Source: Candidatus Parcubacteria bacterium (GTDB lineage: Bacteria > Patescibacteriota > Minisyncoccia > UBA6257 > 2-01-FULL-56-20). Taken from it: 47,249 nucleotides of DNA. Under the pieces are notes generated by a model. That model saw nothing but the letters and a program-made list of their open reading frames with translations, ran no database searches and was not told the DNA's origin. Location: positions 157,758 to 205,006 of the forward strand of contig DAIDJL010000002.1 of the NCBI GenBank assembly GCA_027450205.1. Direction: 5' to 3'. This document shows positions 27,031 through 36,642 of the stretch, one piece after another (the stretch's first letter is position 1; every line of letters begins with the position of its first letter). The position numbers and the translations under genes are program-made.

Positions 27031-27555
27031 CTACCGATAATCCACGCGCCGCGCCGCCGCGCGATCGCCGGCCTGCCGTTGGAATATCTGATATCGCTCA
27101 ACCATCTTTTTTTCCAGGAACTGGCGGTCGGACGTCTTTCTTACTTCTGCCGCGGGCGGCGTGCCGGTCTGCAGATTTTCCCAGCTCTTATGGAGCGAGC
27201 TCCCTGATGCGATGGAGGCGATGGGGGGCAGTTCCCGGACCGTTGCCGGCGCGCGGTGCTGTGGTGCCGCCACCGGGCGATCCGGCTTCCATATATACAC
27301 CTGCGGCTTCCAATAAAAATTAAAGGCCGACGTAGCCACTTTAATGAGCGGCCGGCCGTTTATCTTTACGAACGAAAGCGCAAGCGCCCCGCCGACCAAA
27401 ATAATGAAGATGATTACAAAAAGCCACGTTTGCAGCAAAAAATACGCGATGCCGCTCACGAGCGCCGCCGCGCCCACATACGCGAACTGCCGGAGCGAGA
27501 ACGGCCCGACAACTTTATCTTCGGTATCGATAAACTGTGGAACCTGGTATTGCAT
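27031..27555 (-). CDS. PrgI-family T4SS membrane protein
   Basis: MQYQVPQFIDTEDKVVGPFSLRQFAYVGAAALVSGIAYFLLQTWLFVIIFIILVGGALALSFVKINGRPLIKVATSAFNFYWKPQVYIWKP. Confidence 0.88.
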   Translation of the reverse strand: MQYQVPQFIDTEDKVVGPFSLRQFAYVGAAALVSGIAYFLLQTWLFVIIFIILVGGALALSFVKINGRPLIKVATSAFNFYWKPQVYIWKPDRPVAAPQHRAPATVRELPPIASIASGSSLHKSWENLQTGTPPAAEVRKTSDRQFLEKKMVERYQIFQRQAGDRAAARRVDYR

Positions 27556-27582
27556 ACCTCATATTGTAAGCCCCGCGGGAGA

Positions 27583-28638
27583 TTAAAGGAAATCTTTTAC
27601 GATCGGCTTATTGCTTTGCGGAGGTTTGGGCGGCTGTGGCACCTGGGGCGCCTGGGGCGGGCGGGAAACAGGAATCGCGCTCGGTGTCGGCGGCGTGGGC
27701 AGCGGTGCCGTTGTCGCTGTGGGCACGGGCACGGGCGGCGGCGGTACGACCTGATCCACATTTCTTGGGCCGGAACTCACCGTGGGCATCGCTGAAAGAG
27801 ATACTTTAAAATCGCTGTAATGTACAGCGCCCGATTGGGGTGTGTTGTTTTGCTTTGTCGCCGCGGGCGGCTTGGGCACTCCGCCGAATTCCAAAACTGC
27901 GGGCTTGGGCGGCGCCGGGACCACCGGTCCTCCCTGGATGTGGGCATCGGCTCCCGCGCCCGGCCTGGAAAGCGTAAAGCCAGAATTCTTTTCCGCCGCC
28001 TTGAACGATGTATCCTCGTGCAGCATTACCGGCGCCGGCTCTTTGGGTGATGGCGGTGCAGGAGGAACCGGAGCCGGCGGGGGCGTGTGCGTAGACCCAG
28101 ATGCGGCAGGTACCGCGCTAAGCTGTATTCCCGGTCCCGCGGAGGATGATCTTGACCAGCCGACGTCCGAGAGGGTTGTTGGTTTTTTCGTGGGTGGCAT
28201 TGCGCCCGGAATAGGAGTCGAGAAGTTTTTTTGAATAGGCTGAGGAATGGCGCTATCTAAGATTTTAGGAGTATCAGAAATAGGTGATTTAATTGTCGGC
28301 GCTTGAAATTTATCCAAAAGATCAATGTCTATCCCATAGTCAGAAAAATCTTTTCTCCGTGGCGAGAAAAGATTTTTCTTTAGCTCGCTTGTAATATGTA
28401 CGGCTTTATCTTTATCCAGTTGTAACTCGGCCGCAAGCTCCCCGCTAAAATAGTCTGGGGCAATATCTTTTATCTGTATTTTTTGTATAAGTTTTGCGAT
28501 AGTGGATGACGATCCGGCGGGAAGGGTAAATCGACCCTCCAGCTCGTCAATGGTCGCAATCGCAGTATTAGAGCCAAGCCATATTTTTATGGTCGTAGGG
28601 ACGTCGGAAAGTTTTTGATAGAGAATTTGAGTATCCAT
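27583..28638 (-). CDS. Hypothetical protein with globular N-terminal domain and Pro-rich tail (T4SS locus)
   Basis: MDTQILYQKLSDVPTTIKIWLGSNTAIATIDELEGRF...; tail with PPPPVPVP, PQAPQVPQPPKPPQ; within operon. Confidence 0.75.
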   Translation of the reverse strand: MDTQILYQKLSDVPTTIKIWLGSNTAIATIDELEGRFTLPAGSSSTIAKLIQKIQIKDIAPDYFSGELAAELQLDKDKAVHITSELKKNLFSPRRKDFSDYGIDIDLLDKFQAPTIKSPISDTPKILDSAIPQPIQKNFSTPIPGAMPPTKKPTTLSDVGWSRSSSAGPGIQLSAVPAASGSTHTPPPAPVPPAPPSPKEPAPVMLHEDTSFKAAEKNSGFTLSRPGAGADAHIQGGPVVPAPPKPAVLEFGGVPKPPAATKQNNTPQSGAVHYSDFKVSLSAMPTVSSGPRNVDQVVPPPPVPVPTATTAPLPTPPTPSAIPVSRPPQAPQVPQPPKPPQSNKPIVKDFL

Positions 28639-28654
28639 GAATGTTTATCTCCGA

Positions 28655-31057
28655 TTAGTTGAGCACACTCCCCCAGTTCGGGCTCGACTCCATATGTTTA
28701 ACGATTTTTTCAATGTTCGCAAGGCCTTCTAGCTCTGTCTTTGAAGCGCCATTATTTCTCCTGGTGGTGATATAATTCTGCAGTTGACCGTTATCCAGTT
28801 CAAATTTGCCAGTTGGTTGTCCGTTGGCTCCTAGAATAGGCTTTTTAATATTCGGGATATTAAGAATAACATCTTTAATTGCTTCAGTGAGATTATTCTG
28901 TCTTGCTTGGCTTCCCGCGCTTTGATCACTGCCTAGAGCCCCGAGTTGCGCGGGGGTAAGCTTAAGGACAGCGCTTCTAATTTGTTTTTTAGCCTCATCT
29001 ACATCGGCCGGGTTATTGCGATCCAATTTTCTGCCGTTTGCGTCTTGAAGGCCGAGCTTCTCAATAGCATCATCTGCGTGTGTATAGTTGAATACTTGGG
29101 CATTAACATTGACCACTTCCCCTTTTGTGCTTCCTATTGCCCGCGCCATAGCCTCCTCTTTTGTCTCCTTCCTCATTACGTGAGTTACGGGATCTTCTAC
29201 GTCTCGCAGCTCAACTAAATCAGGCCTATTATTATATACCGCTTCCGAGGTCCCCATATTTTCGGCGTGATGGAGATATTTTTTCTGCGTTTTGTCGTCG
29301 AGCCTACTGATTAAATCCCGCTTCGCCAGCTCTTGGGCAATTGCAGCGGCATGCGTGGGATTTATAGTTGAGGTTTTTAAATTTGCAAGAGCGAGAAGCC
29401 CCTTATTATCAATATTGGCAAGGCTCTCTTTGGTATATTTTTCTATATCTGCTTTCCGTTCAGCACCAACCGCCTTTGGCGCTGCGTAATTCGCAAGAGA
29501 AGAACCAACGGCTCTGCCGCCAAGCGCTCCCACAATCGGTATCCCTTGTAATCTCGACCCCAAACGCTGGAGGCTTGAAGTCGTCTCTCTTGTTTCTGGA
29601 TTATATTTTTGGCCCATCGTCCGCAAGCGATCTCCCGCCAGGCGCTTCCCCTTTCTCCCGACATACCCCGCCGCCGCCTTACTTGCTGTCGTCGCTCCAT
29701 TTACCACCGTTGACCCAGCCTTTCCGGCCAGTGAGTTGGCAAACATAAGTCCCATGATCATGAGTCCTACTAAAAGGATTTCATCGGCGGTTTGTGCAAT
29801 GACCGACCCAACAGAGCCGGTTGGGCCAATTTCCTTTGCCAGCGCTGCTTCAATAGTATCGTTCTGATTTCCGACGGCACTTGTGAAATATGCGGCCTGC
29901 GTCTGTCCGAGTTGACTGGTGGTTCCCATATTCACCGCAGTGATGAACGCGAGGTAGATGAAAAAAAGCGCAAGCGGCGGAAAAAATGTCCATTTAAGAA
30001 AAGTATTCCACCATTTACTGAAACTGTTATCAAATCTTGGGAATATGTATGTAAGCCACGCCAACGGAAGGACGATGAGCAAGCCCCCAAGTATGAGGTA
30101 GCGGATGATCAAGAGGATCGCAAGACAAAGGAAAGTAAATGCGGCAATGGCTGAAAATACAATATCAAATAAAAGCGCCATAGTGCTTTGCCAAAAATTA
30201 TCACTTGGGCTGGAAGATGTCGGCTGTCCAGCTAACTTACACATTGCCCAAGGGCCAGGGATATAGGTTAGGAGGGATTTGCAAAGCCCAGAGATAAAGC
30301 CGCCGTTGCTGGTGGAGGCAGTGCTGGAGGCGGCGGTGAATTCGTTTATCACCTGGGGGTTAAAGGCGGTCATAAGGGTACTGACGTATGCCTCATAGCC
30401 TCCGGTTGCGGCGGACGGACTCGTAGCATCAACAAAATAAGTGCTCAAATTATTTGCGAAACCGACAATTGGCGCGGTAATGACAAGCCCAAAATTTACC
30501 AAAACAGCCATCATTACCAACTTCCAAAGAAGCTGTTTGATGCCGTAGGTCTGATTTCTGATGATGGTAGCGATCGCGATGATGATTATCCCGAGTACGA
30601 ACCCAAGGTTCGCGATGGCGAGGGAAACGGAGAATCCTGTTAGTACTGCCGGCGAGTTAAAGATGTTGTCGTTGAACTGGAGGCCCAGCCTTACCAGGAA
30701 TGCGCCAATGGTAAGAAAAAGCCCCGCAGCGCCGTTGGCAACCAGGGAGACATAGAACACGCCGCACGTTGCGGGGGATGTGACGCAATCATAAAAATTT
30801 GGCTGCTGGACCGCGACGGTTCCGCCAAACGCACCGGTTGTCGTTGTCGCCTCTGCGAAATTAAAGTTGAAAGATAGGTGGAGTGGGGAGGGCGACAACA
30901 AAGAGCCCTCGACAGCACCTTGTGTTGCTAGCGCAGAAAACGGAGCGGGGTTCAGGCCTTGCGACACCCCGCTATTCATTGTTATCCCCACCGGCGCAAA
31001 AACAAGGAAAAGCGCCGTGCCGATAACGAATATTTTTTTATAAAGATTTTTTTTCAC
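28655..31057 (-). CDS. VirB6/TrbL-like polytopic T4SS membrane protein with long cytoplasmic tail
   Basis: Signal/TM N-terminus, many TM segments (NQTYGIKQLLWKLVMMAVLVNFGLVITAPIVGFANNLSTYFV; LAILLIIRYLILGGLLIVLPLAWLTYIFPRFDNSFSKWWNTFLKWTFFPPLALFFIYLAF), then about 330 aa helical tail. Confidence 0.85.
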   Translation of the reverse strand: MKKNLYKKIFVIGTALFLVFAPVGITMNSGVSQGLNPAPFSALATQGAVEGSLLSPSPLHLSFNFNFAEATTTTGAFGGTVAVQQPNFYDCVTSPATCGVFYVSLVANGAAGLFLTIGAFLVRLGLQFNDNIFNSPAVLTGFSVSLAIANLGFVLGIIIIAIATIIRNQTYGIKQLLWKLVMMAVLVNFGLVITAPIVGFANNLSTYFVDATSPSAATGGYEAYVSTLMTAFNPQVINEFTAASSTASTSNGGFISGLCKSLLTYIPGPWAMCKLAGQPTSSSPSDNFWQSTMALLFDIVFSAIAAFTFLCLAILLIIRYLILGGLLIVLPLAWLTYIFPRFDNSFSKWWNTFLKWTFFPPLALFFIYLAFITAVNMGTTSQLGQTQAAYFTSAVGNQNDTIEAALAKEIGPTGSVGSVIAQTADEILLVGLMIMGLMFANSLAGKAGSTVVNGATTASKAAAGYVGRKGKRLAGDRLRTMGQKYNPETRETTSSLQRLGSRLQGIPIVGALGGRAVGSSLANYAAPKAVGAERKADIEKYTKESLANIDNKGLLALANLKTSTINPTHAAAIAQELAKRDLISRLDDKTQKKYLHHAENMGTSEAVYNNRPDLVELRDVEDPVTHVMRKETKEEAMARAIGSTKGEVVNVNAQVFNYTHADDAIEKLGLQDANGRKLDRNNPADVDEAKKQIRSAVLKLTPAQLGALGSDQSAGSQARQNNLTEAIKDVILNIPNIKKPILGANGQPTGKFELDNGQLQNYITTRRNNGASKTELEGLANIEKIVKHMESSPNWGSVLN

Positions 31058-31072
31058 CAGGGTATTGATATG

Positions 31073-33205
31073 CTATTGTACGATGACGTCGCAGGTTGCC
31101 GGGGTATCATTCGCCGAATCGGAAAGTGTGACGGTATATGATCCGGGGTTGGCGAACACGTCGGAGAATACCCCGCCGGTGCCCGTTACCCCGTTTGAGT
31201 CGGACCAAGAATAGGTGGGGTAATTCCCATTCGCATCGGGCGTTCCTCCGCTTGCCGAGAATGTGGTCGGGTAAGTGCTTGTGGATGTCGCTGCCGGGAT
31301 GGTTTGCGACGTTGGGCTGCACGCAAGCGGAGCCGCTGCCGGTGCGCTACCGCTGCCGGTGATGCCGGAAGGATTTATCGATGTAAGGGTTTGATTTACG
31401 AATTGGCCTGCCGCATTGACCGCCGTATTTGCCAAGCTGAGCATGAGCGAGCTAAGGACGGAATTGAGAAGCCCGGTAATATCATTTGCCGCGGCGATCT
31501 CTTTTGGCGTGGCGTCTATGCCTGATTTAAGAGTAAAGGCAGTGACTGCCGAAGGGGTGGTAACGACGGGCTGCGTGCCATCCGCGCATACGCCGTTGTT
31601 GGGAATACTGACCAGCTTATCTCCCGTGGGACATGTATTGCCTGTAAGCGTGCCATACTGGCCCGACGGGCTTTCGCAGAAAGGAGTGCTCCCATTAGGA
31701 TCGCTGCCGTCGTCGCATACTTGGTCACCCTTAAACCCGCCGGAAGTTTGCGTTTGTAAAGCCGTTGCAGCTTGTTGGTTGTTATAAGCAAGGTCGGTTT
31801 TTTGCGCTTCAAAGAATTGCGACCCAAACGGATTGCCACTTGGAAGCATGCTTGCTCCAAAAGCGATAAAGCCCCCGTTTTGAAAATTGCTATAAAAATC
31901 ATTGAAGCTGTATGAACCGAGCGCTGCGGCAAATTGATTTGCACAAAAATTATCGGTTGCGGGGGTATAGAAAACTTTCAGGGTGGCGGCGACCTGCGGA
32001 GCGAAAGCGGGATATATACCGCACGTCATATCGGCATTGATCCTGTTAAGGGCCATCTGCTGGGCGGAGTTTATTAATGTGGTCCCCCAGTCGGTGATAA
32101 AGCGGGGCGCGCCGCTCCCCTGAACCCACGCGAGAACTTTATTTTGGATGAGCGCGATGAGGATGTTTTTAAGGATTTGCAGTAGAGTGTTTTTAAGGAT
32201 CGCCTCGATTTGTTTTGCGACTATCTCCGCCTGATTGGCGGTTATCAGAGAAAACAGTGCTGGATCGGAAACGACGATTTGTGCATGAGCTTCCGGTATG
32301 CCAAAGACATTGTCCATGAACGACAACATCGTATTCTGCGGGTTTTGTGCGCCCTGCTCAAGAGAAACATTCTTATTGACAAGGGCCTGGGCTTGGTTGA
32401 CAAGGTTTTGCTGAGCCGCATCAAATTTTGTGCTCTCACCCTGGAAGACGAGGGACGCCCTTACGGGATCGGTCTGCGCCACATTCATGAGCTGGAGCAT
32501 ATTTTTTTCATAGACCAGGACTTTTATTAAGCCCTTTTGGAATCCGAGCGTCGCGGCAGGCGTTTTCAGTGCCGCGATATCCTGAAGCGCACCCTGGATC
32601 TGGGATCCTACATATGCGAGATCGCTTGCGGTGGCGCCAGTGGCTCCGCTATTGAGGATGTTTTGTACCTGCGTATTGATATGGTTATTTAAAATATCTT
32701 TGACCGCGGCTCCGTATTGGGCAATTGGCGCAGAACCGGAAGCTATCATGGTGGTTACGGGGATGGATGCCGCTTCTATATCCCAATTGGGTATTTGGAG
32801 ATTCTGTGTGGTGGTGGCGTTTGCCACGAGCGATGCGATCGAATTGACGTCGGGAGATGATATGATCGGATTTCCATTGGCATCAACGCCAGTCGGTCCG
32901 TTGGGGTTCGCCGTCGCCACCGCATTCACGAATTCGGTCGCCATCACGTCGGTAAGGTTGTTGGGATTGGTTGAGCTCTGGAGCATTGTTGACGACGCCA
33001 CCTCGGCGGGAGTGAACGCATTTTGCAGAGGCTCGTTCGGAAGAAAAGCCTCCGTTCCAGACGCCGTGTTCCCAGTGATCGTCGGACCCGTAGGTGTTTT
33101 CGCCACCACCGGGTTATTACTTATTAAAGAGAGAATGACGCCTGAGCTTACCGCGGCGGTGGCTAAAATCAAGAACCCCGTGATCAATTTCTTGACATCT
33201 ATCAT
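31073..33205 (-). CDS. Large secreted/membrane-tethered protein with C-terminal PKD/Ig-like domain (first gene of T4SS operon)
   Basis: N-terminal TM/signal; helical mid region after AHAQIVVSDPALFSLITANQAEIVAKQ; C-terminal SASGGTPDANGNYPTYSWSDSNGVTGTGGVFSDVFANPGSYTVTLSDS. Confidence 0.75.
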   Translation of the reverse strand: MIDVKKLITGFLILATAAVSSGVILSLISNNPVVAKTPTGPTITGNTASGTEAFLPNEPLQNAFTPAEVASSTMLQSSTNPNNLTDVMATEFVNAVATANPNGPTGVDANGNPIISSPDVNSIASLVANATTTQNLQIPNWDIEAASIPVTTMIASGSAPIAQYGAAVKDILNNHINTQVQNILNSGATGATASDLAYVGSQIQGALQDIAALKTPAATLGFQKGLIKVLVYEKNMLQLMNVAQTDPVRASLVFQGESTKFDAAQQNLVNQAQALVNKNVSLEQGAQNPQNTMLSFMDNVFGIPEAHAQIVVSDPALFSLITANQAEIVAKQIEAILKNTLLQILKNILIALIQNKVLAWVQGSGAPRFITDWGTTLINSAQQMALNRINADMTCGIYPAFAPQVAATLKVFYTPATDNFCANQFAAALGSYSFNDFYSNFQNGGFIAFGASMLPSGNPFGSQFFEAQKTDLAYNNQQAATALQTQTSGGFKGDQVCDDGSDPNGSTPFCESPSGQYGTLTGNTCPTGDKLVSIPNNGVCADGTQPVVTTPSAVTAFTLKSGIDATPKEIAAANDITGLLNSVLSSLMLSLANTAVNAAGQFVNQTLTSINPSGITGSGSAPAAAPLACSPTSQTIPAATSTSTYPTTFSASGGTPDANGNYPTYSWSDSNGVTGTGGVFSDVFANPGSYTVTLSDSANDTPATCDVIVQ

Positions 33206-33248
33206 TAATTTGAATTATAGCCCCAAAAGAAAATGCTTGCTACAAGGG

Positions 33249-34124
33249 TTATCCCCATGGCACGGCTATCGCGAGGGCGATGATCTGGTCAATGCTAAGA
33301 TTTTGCGGACGGACAGCAGGGTCAATGCCGCAACTTTTAATGATCGTGCCGATATCGTTTTTTGCGGAGGTTTCCTGCATTGCCATTGAGAGATTGTTCA
33401 GCAACGTCCTTCTGGGTTGGGCAAAGATCGCACGCACCGCTTTATAGTATCGCTTTGGATCGATGGGCGGCCCGCCATTCGGCCGGTACGCTCCGGATCT
33501 TAAGGGAGGATATTTATTCTTAAGGACAATGATCGCAGAATCCACGTCCGGCGGCGGAGAAAAATCTTCGCGGGGAACAAGCGCGACGATGGCGGGGTTC
33601 GCCCAGAATTGCACGCTTGCGGCGAGACGGTTCATTTCCGGGGGTGCGGCGCAGATCCGTTCCGCGACCTCTTTTTGTATAAGAAGCACCGTCCGTTCCG
33701 GCTTCTCCGGGAGCTCGCTTATGGCACGCAATAATTTTCCTGTAATGTAGTAAGGGATATTGCCAACGATCTTATAGGGAGATGTTTTTGCGGGTGCGCT
33801 TTTTGGCGCCGCCAACCCGGACAATAATCTCAATGCATCCCCTTCCACGATGGTCACATGTCCGCTTCCGGCCCCCCCTCCCTTCTCTCTGGCGATATTT
33901 TCCTGACCCGCAAGAAGCTCCAATTTTCCGACCAGCGCGTGGTCTTTTTCAATGCAAAAAATATCGCAATGCATTCCTTTCGCCGCGTGCAGGAGCGGCA
34001 CGGTGAGCTCGCCGTGGCCCGGGCCGATCTCTATGATCCGGTCGCCGTCCGTGACCGCGATCGCGTTTACGATTTTTTCCAGAGCCGTATCGTTTTTTAA
34101 AAAATGTTGTCCGAGTTTTTGCAT
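33249..34124 (-). CDS. rsmA: 16S rRNA (adenine1518-N6/adenine1519-N6)-dimethyltransferase
   Basis: MQKLGQHFLKNDTALEKIVNA...IIEIGPGHGELTVPLL...IVGNIPYYITGKLLR...LIQKEVAERI. Confidence 0.96.
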   Translation of the reverse strand: MQKLGQHFLKNDTALEKIVNAIAVTDGDRIIEIGPGHGELTVPLLHAAKGMHCDIFCIEKDHALVGKLELLAGQENIAREKGGGAGSGHVTIVEGDALRLLSGLAAPKSAPAKTSPYKIVGNIPYYITGKLLRAISELPEKPERTVLLIQKEVAERICAAPPEMNRLAASVQFWANPAIVALVPREDFSPPPDVDSAIIVLKNKYPPLRSGAYRPNGGPPIDPKRYYKAVRAIFAQPRRTLLNNLSMAMQETSAKNDIGTIIKSCGIDPAVRPQNLSIDQIIALAIAVPWG

Positions 34125-34145
34125 GGAATAAATAGTGTGGCGAAG

Positions 34146-36056
34146 TTAATCCAAAGAAACGAACCGTTCATGGCCTTCTCCGGCTTCGCTATCGTCATAG
34201 CCATAGCCATCATTGTCCGGATCGCGTTCCGCCCCGGCCTCTACGGCCATAACGATGCAATCCTCCGGTATCTCATTAATGAACCGCGACGGGATCCCAT
34301 AAAAACTAATATAAAGATTTTTTCGCGCGCGCGTCATGGCAACGTACATCAGGCGACGCTCTTCCTCAAGCGCATTCTCATCATCGAGCGATCGCCCGTG
34401 GGGCAACAGACCCTCGGCCACGCCGGCAATGAAGACCGAGTCGAACTCAAGCCCTTTCGCCAGGTGGATCGTCATCAGGTTCACCTCGCGCCCGTCAATG
34501 GGCTTGTTTCCTATCTCATCCGCGGCCTGTAGCAGGCTTAATCGTTCAAGCAGTTCATCGAGGCTTTTAAAATCCGTCGCGAACGCGATCAGCTCGGCGA
34601 TGTTCTCTTCCCGCTCGTCGGAGTTCGCAAAATTCGACTCCAGATATTCAAAATAACCGAATGTCTCCAGGAATAATTTCAGCGCGGCGAGCGGTGCGAT
34701 CTTTTCCGCCCCGGCGCCGAAGCGCGCCGGATCCTGTAGTTCCGCAACCTTATTTTTGAATTCCGCAAAGCGGCGCTTGGTAAGGTTCTTTTCCAGCCGC
34801 TCGCGCGCCGGCTCGTCCTTTGCATTGGAAATATAGCGCAGCGCCGAGACCGCATCTTTTATTTCGCGGCGCTCATAGAATTTCAAACCACCGAAGATGC
34901 GATACGGAATATTGTTGCGGATGAGCGCCTGCTCGATCGCACGCGATTGCGCGTTCGTGCGATACAGGATCCCGATGTCCGCGTTCTTGTTCTGCGCGCG
35001 CAAAGAATGAATTTGCCGGGCGACCCATTCCGCTTCCTCGTTCTCGCCCCATGCTTCAAACAACACGATCGGATCGCCGTCCGGATTTTGCGTCCACAAA
35101 TTCTTCGGCGTGCGAAAGCGATTATGTTTTGCGACCGCCGCCGCCGCACGGATGATCGTCCCGGTGGAACGGTAGTTCTCCTCTAAAAAATGAACGTTCG
35201 CACCCTTCCATTCTTTATCAAAATTTAAAAATGTTTTGATGTTCGCATAGCGCCAGCTGTAAATGGTTTGTTCATCATCCCCTACCACGCTCAGGTTCCG
35301 GTGCTCGCCCGCCAGCAAGGAAACGAGTTCATATTGCTTGGGGTTGATGTCCTGGTATTCATCAACAAGGATCGCATCGAACATCCGCTGATATTTTTTC
35401 AATACATCGGGGTGCGTCTTTAAAATCGCCACTGTTTTTTCAATAAGGTCGTCGAAGTCGAACGCATTGTTGCGTTCAAGCGCCGATTCATATTTTTCAA
35501 AAACGCGCCGCACCTGGGCCTCTTTTTCCGGCGGCACCGGACGCGCCTCCGGCAGAAGCATTCCAAGGTTTTTCAATTCGGAGATCTTTTTTGCGAAATA
35601 GACCGGCGTATCCTTTTTATTTTTCTTCGCCAAGACGCCATCATTCTCGCCGTCTTTTTTGGGTGGCAAAACAGCCTTGACCGCCTTTTTGACCAGATCG
35701 AACGAATCATGGTCGTCAAAAATGGCGAAATTAGGATCCCGGCCGGCCAGTCGGCACTCCTTTCGGAGGATCCGCGCCCCTAATGAGTGGAAGGTTCCCA
35801 AAAACGGCCCTTCTCGTCCGACCCGACGTGCCATTTCCTTTGCTGCCTTATTGGTAAAGGTGATCGCACAAATACGCCCCGGAGGGGTTCCGGTTGCCAT
35901 TAAATGGACGATTCGGCTGGTGAGGGTCTTGGTTTTGCCCGTTCCGGCACCCGCCACTATTAATAGAGGGGTCCCGGGGGCATGAGCCGCAGCGTCCTGG
36001 GCGGGGTTGAGCGGGAGTTGCCCAGCTTTGTCGGGGGGTTGATGTCTGGGGTCCAT
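34146..36056 (-). CDS. pcrA: UvrD/PcrA-family ATP-dependent DNA helicase
   Basis: LNPAQDAAAHAPGTPLLIVAGAGTGKTKTLTSRIVHL...ITFTNKAAKEMARRV...DAILVDEYQDINPKQYELV...VVGDDEQTIYSWRYANIKTFLNF...LMTIHLAKGLEFDSVFIAGVAEGLLPH...EEERRLMYVAMTRA. Confidence 0.96.
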   Translation of the reverse strand: MDPRHQPPDKAGQLPLNPAQDAAAHAPGTPLLIVAGAGTGKTKTLTSRIVHLMATGTPPGRICAITFTNKAAKEMARRVGREGPFLGTFHSLGARILRKECRLAGRDPNFAIFDDHDSFDLVKKAVKAVLPPKKDGENDGVLAKKNKKDTPVYFAKKISELKNLGMLLPEARPVPPEKEAQVRRVFEKYESALERNNAFDFDDLIEKTVAILKTHPDVLKKYQRMFDAILVDEYQDINPKQYELVSLLAGEHRNLSVVGDDEQTIYSWRYANIKTFLNFDKEWKGANVHFLEENYRSTGTIIRAAAAVAKHNRFRTPKNLWTQNPDGDPIVLFEAWGENEEAEWVARQIHSLRAQNKNADIGILYRTNAQSRAIEQALIRNNIPYRIFGGLKFYERREIKDAVSALRYISNAKDEPARERLEKNLTKRRFAEFKNKVAELQDPARFGAGAEKIAPLAALKLFLETFGYFEYLESNFANSDEREENIAELIAFATDFKSLDELLERLSLLQAADEIGNKPIDGREVNLMTIHLAKGLEFDSVFIAGVAEGLLPHGRSLDDENALEEERRLMYVAMTRARKNLYISFYGIPSRFINEIPEDCIVMAVEAGAERDPDNDGYGYDDSEAGEGHERFVSLD

Positions 36057-36123
36057 TTGTGGTATCATAGAAGGTATTAGTACGACTATCAAAGAGATTA
36101 ATAGAGGCTATAAGCCCCTGGCG

Positions 36124-36627
36124 GTGGCTGTTTTTTTGGCGGTTGGTGGGTTATTGTCCGGGCTCCTCTGGAGCGCTATTTTTGTTGCAAATCCGGCAGG
36201 AACAGTCCAGGAACAAAGGGTTTGGGACGGTCCGACGTTGATCCCCCAGGCACAAGGCGCTCAGATAGATAGCGCTGCACTTACCCCACAAAGTGCCCCA
36301 TTTCTCGCTTCCGCTGATATGCAAACAGGGAGTGTCCAGCTGGCGGAAAACGTTGATATGCTCTATGGCGAAGGAGCTTTTAAGGATTCCCAGCCGGTCC
36401 AAAAGACCAAGACGGCCGCTCCCGTGAACAACACTGCAAAACGGCTCTCGTCCGGCGTCATTTACACGACGGTTGCGAGAGACTCGCTGCAATCCATCGC
36501 AACCGCATTCGGTGTTCCCATGAATACGATAGTCGAATTCAATCCATCTGTAAATTTTTCGGCGCTCGTCCCCGGCGTTTCGATCATTATTCCCAGCCAA
36601 AGCGACGTCGCCGCCCTCTCTGGATAG
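36124..36627 (+). CDS. LysM-domain membrane/secreted protein
   Basis: N-terminal TM, C-terminal YTTVARDSLQSIATAFGVPMNTIVEFNPSVNFSALVPGVSIIIPS. Start codon (GTG) uncertain. Confidence 0.8.
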   Translation: MAVFLAVGGLLSGLLWSAIFVANPAGTVQEQRVWDGPTLIPQAQGAQIDSAALTPQSAPFLASADMQTGSVQLAENVDMLYGEGAFKDSQPVQKTKTAAPVNNTAKRLSSGVIYTTVARDSLQSIATAFGVPMNTIVEFNPSVNFSALVPGVSIIIPSQSDVAALSG

Positions 36628-36642
36628 GATCGGGGGTTGCAG

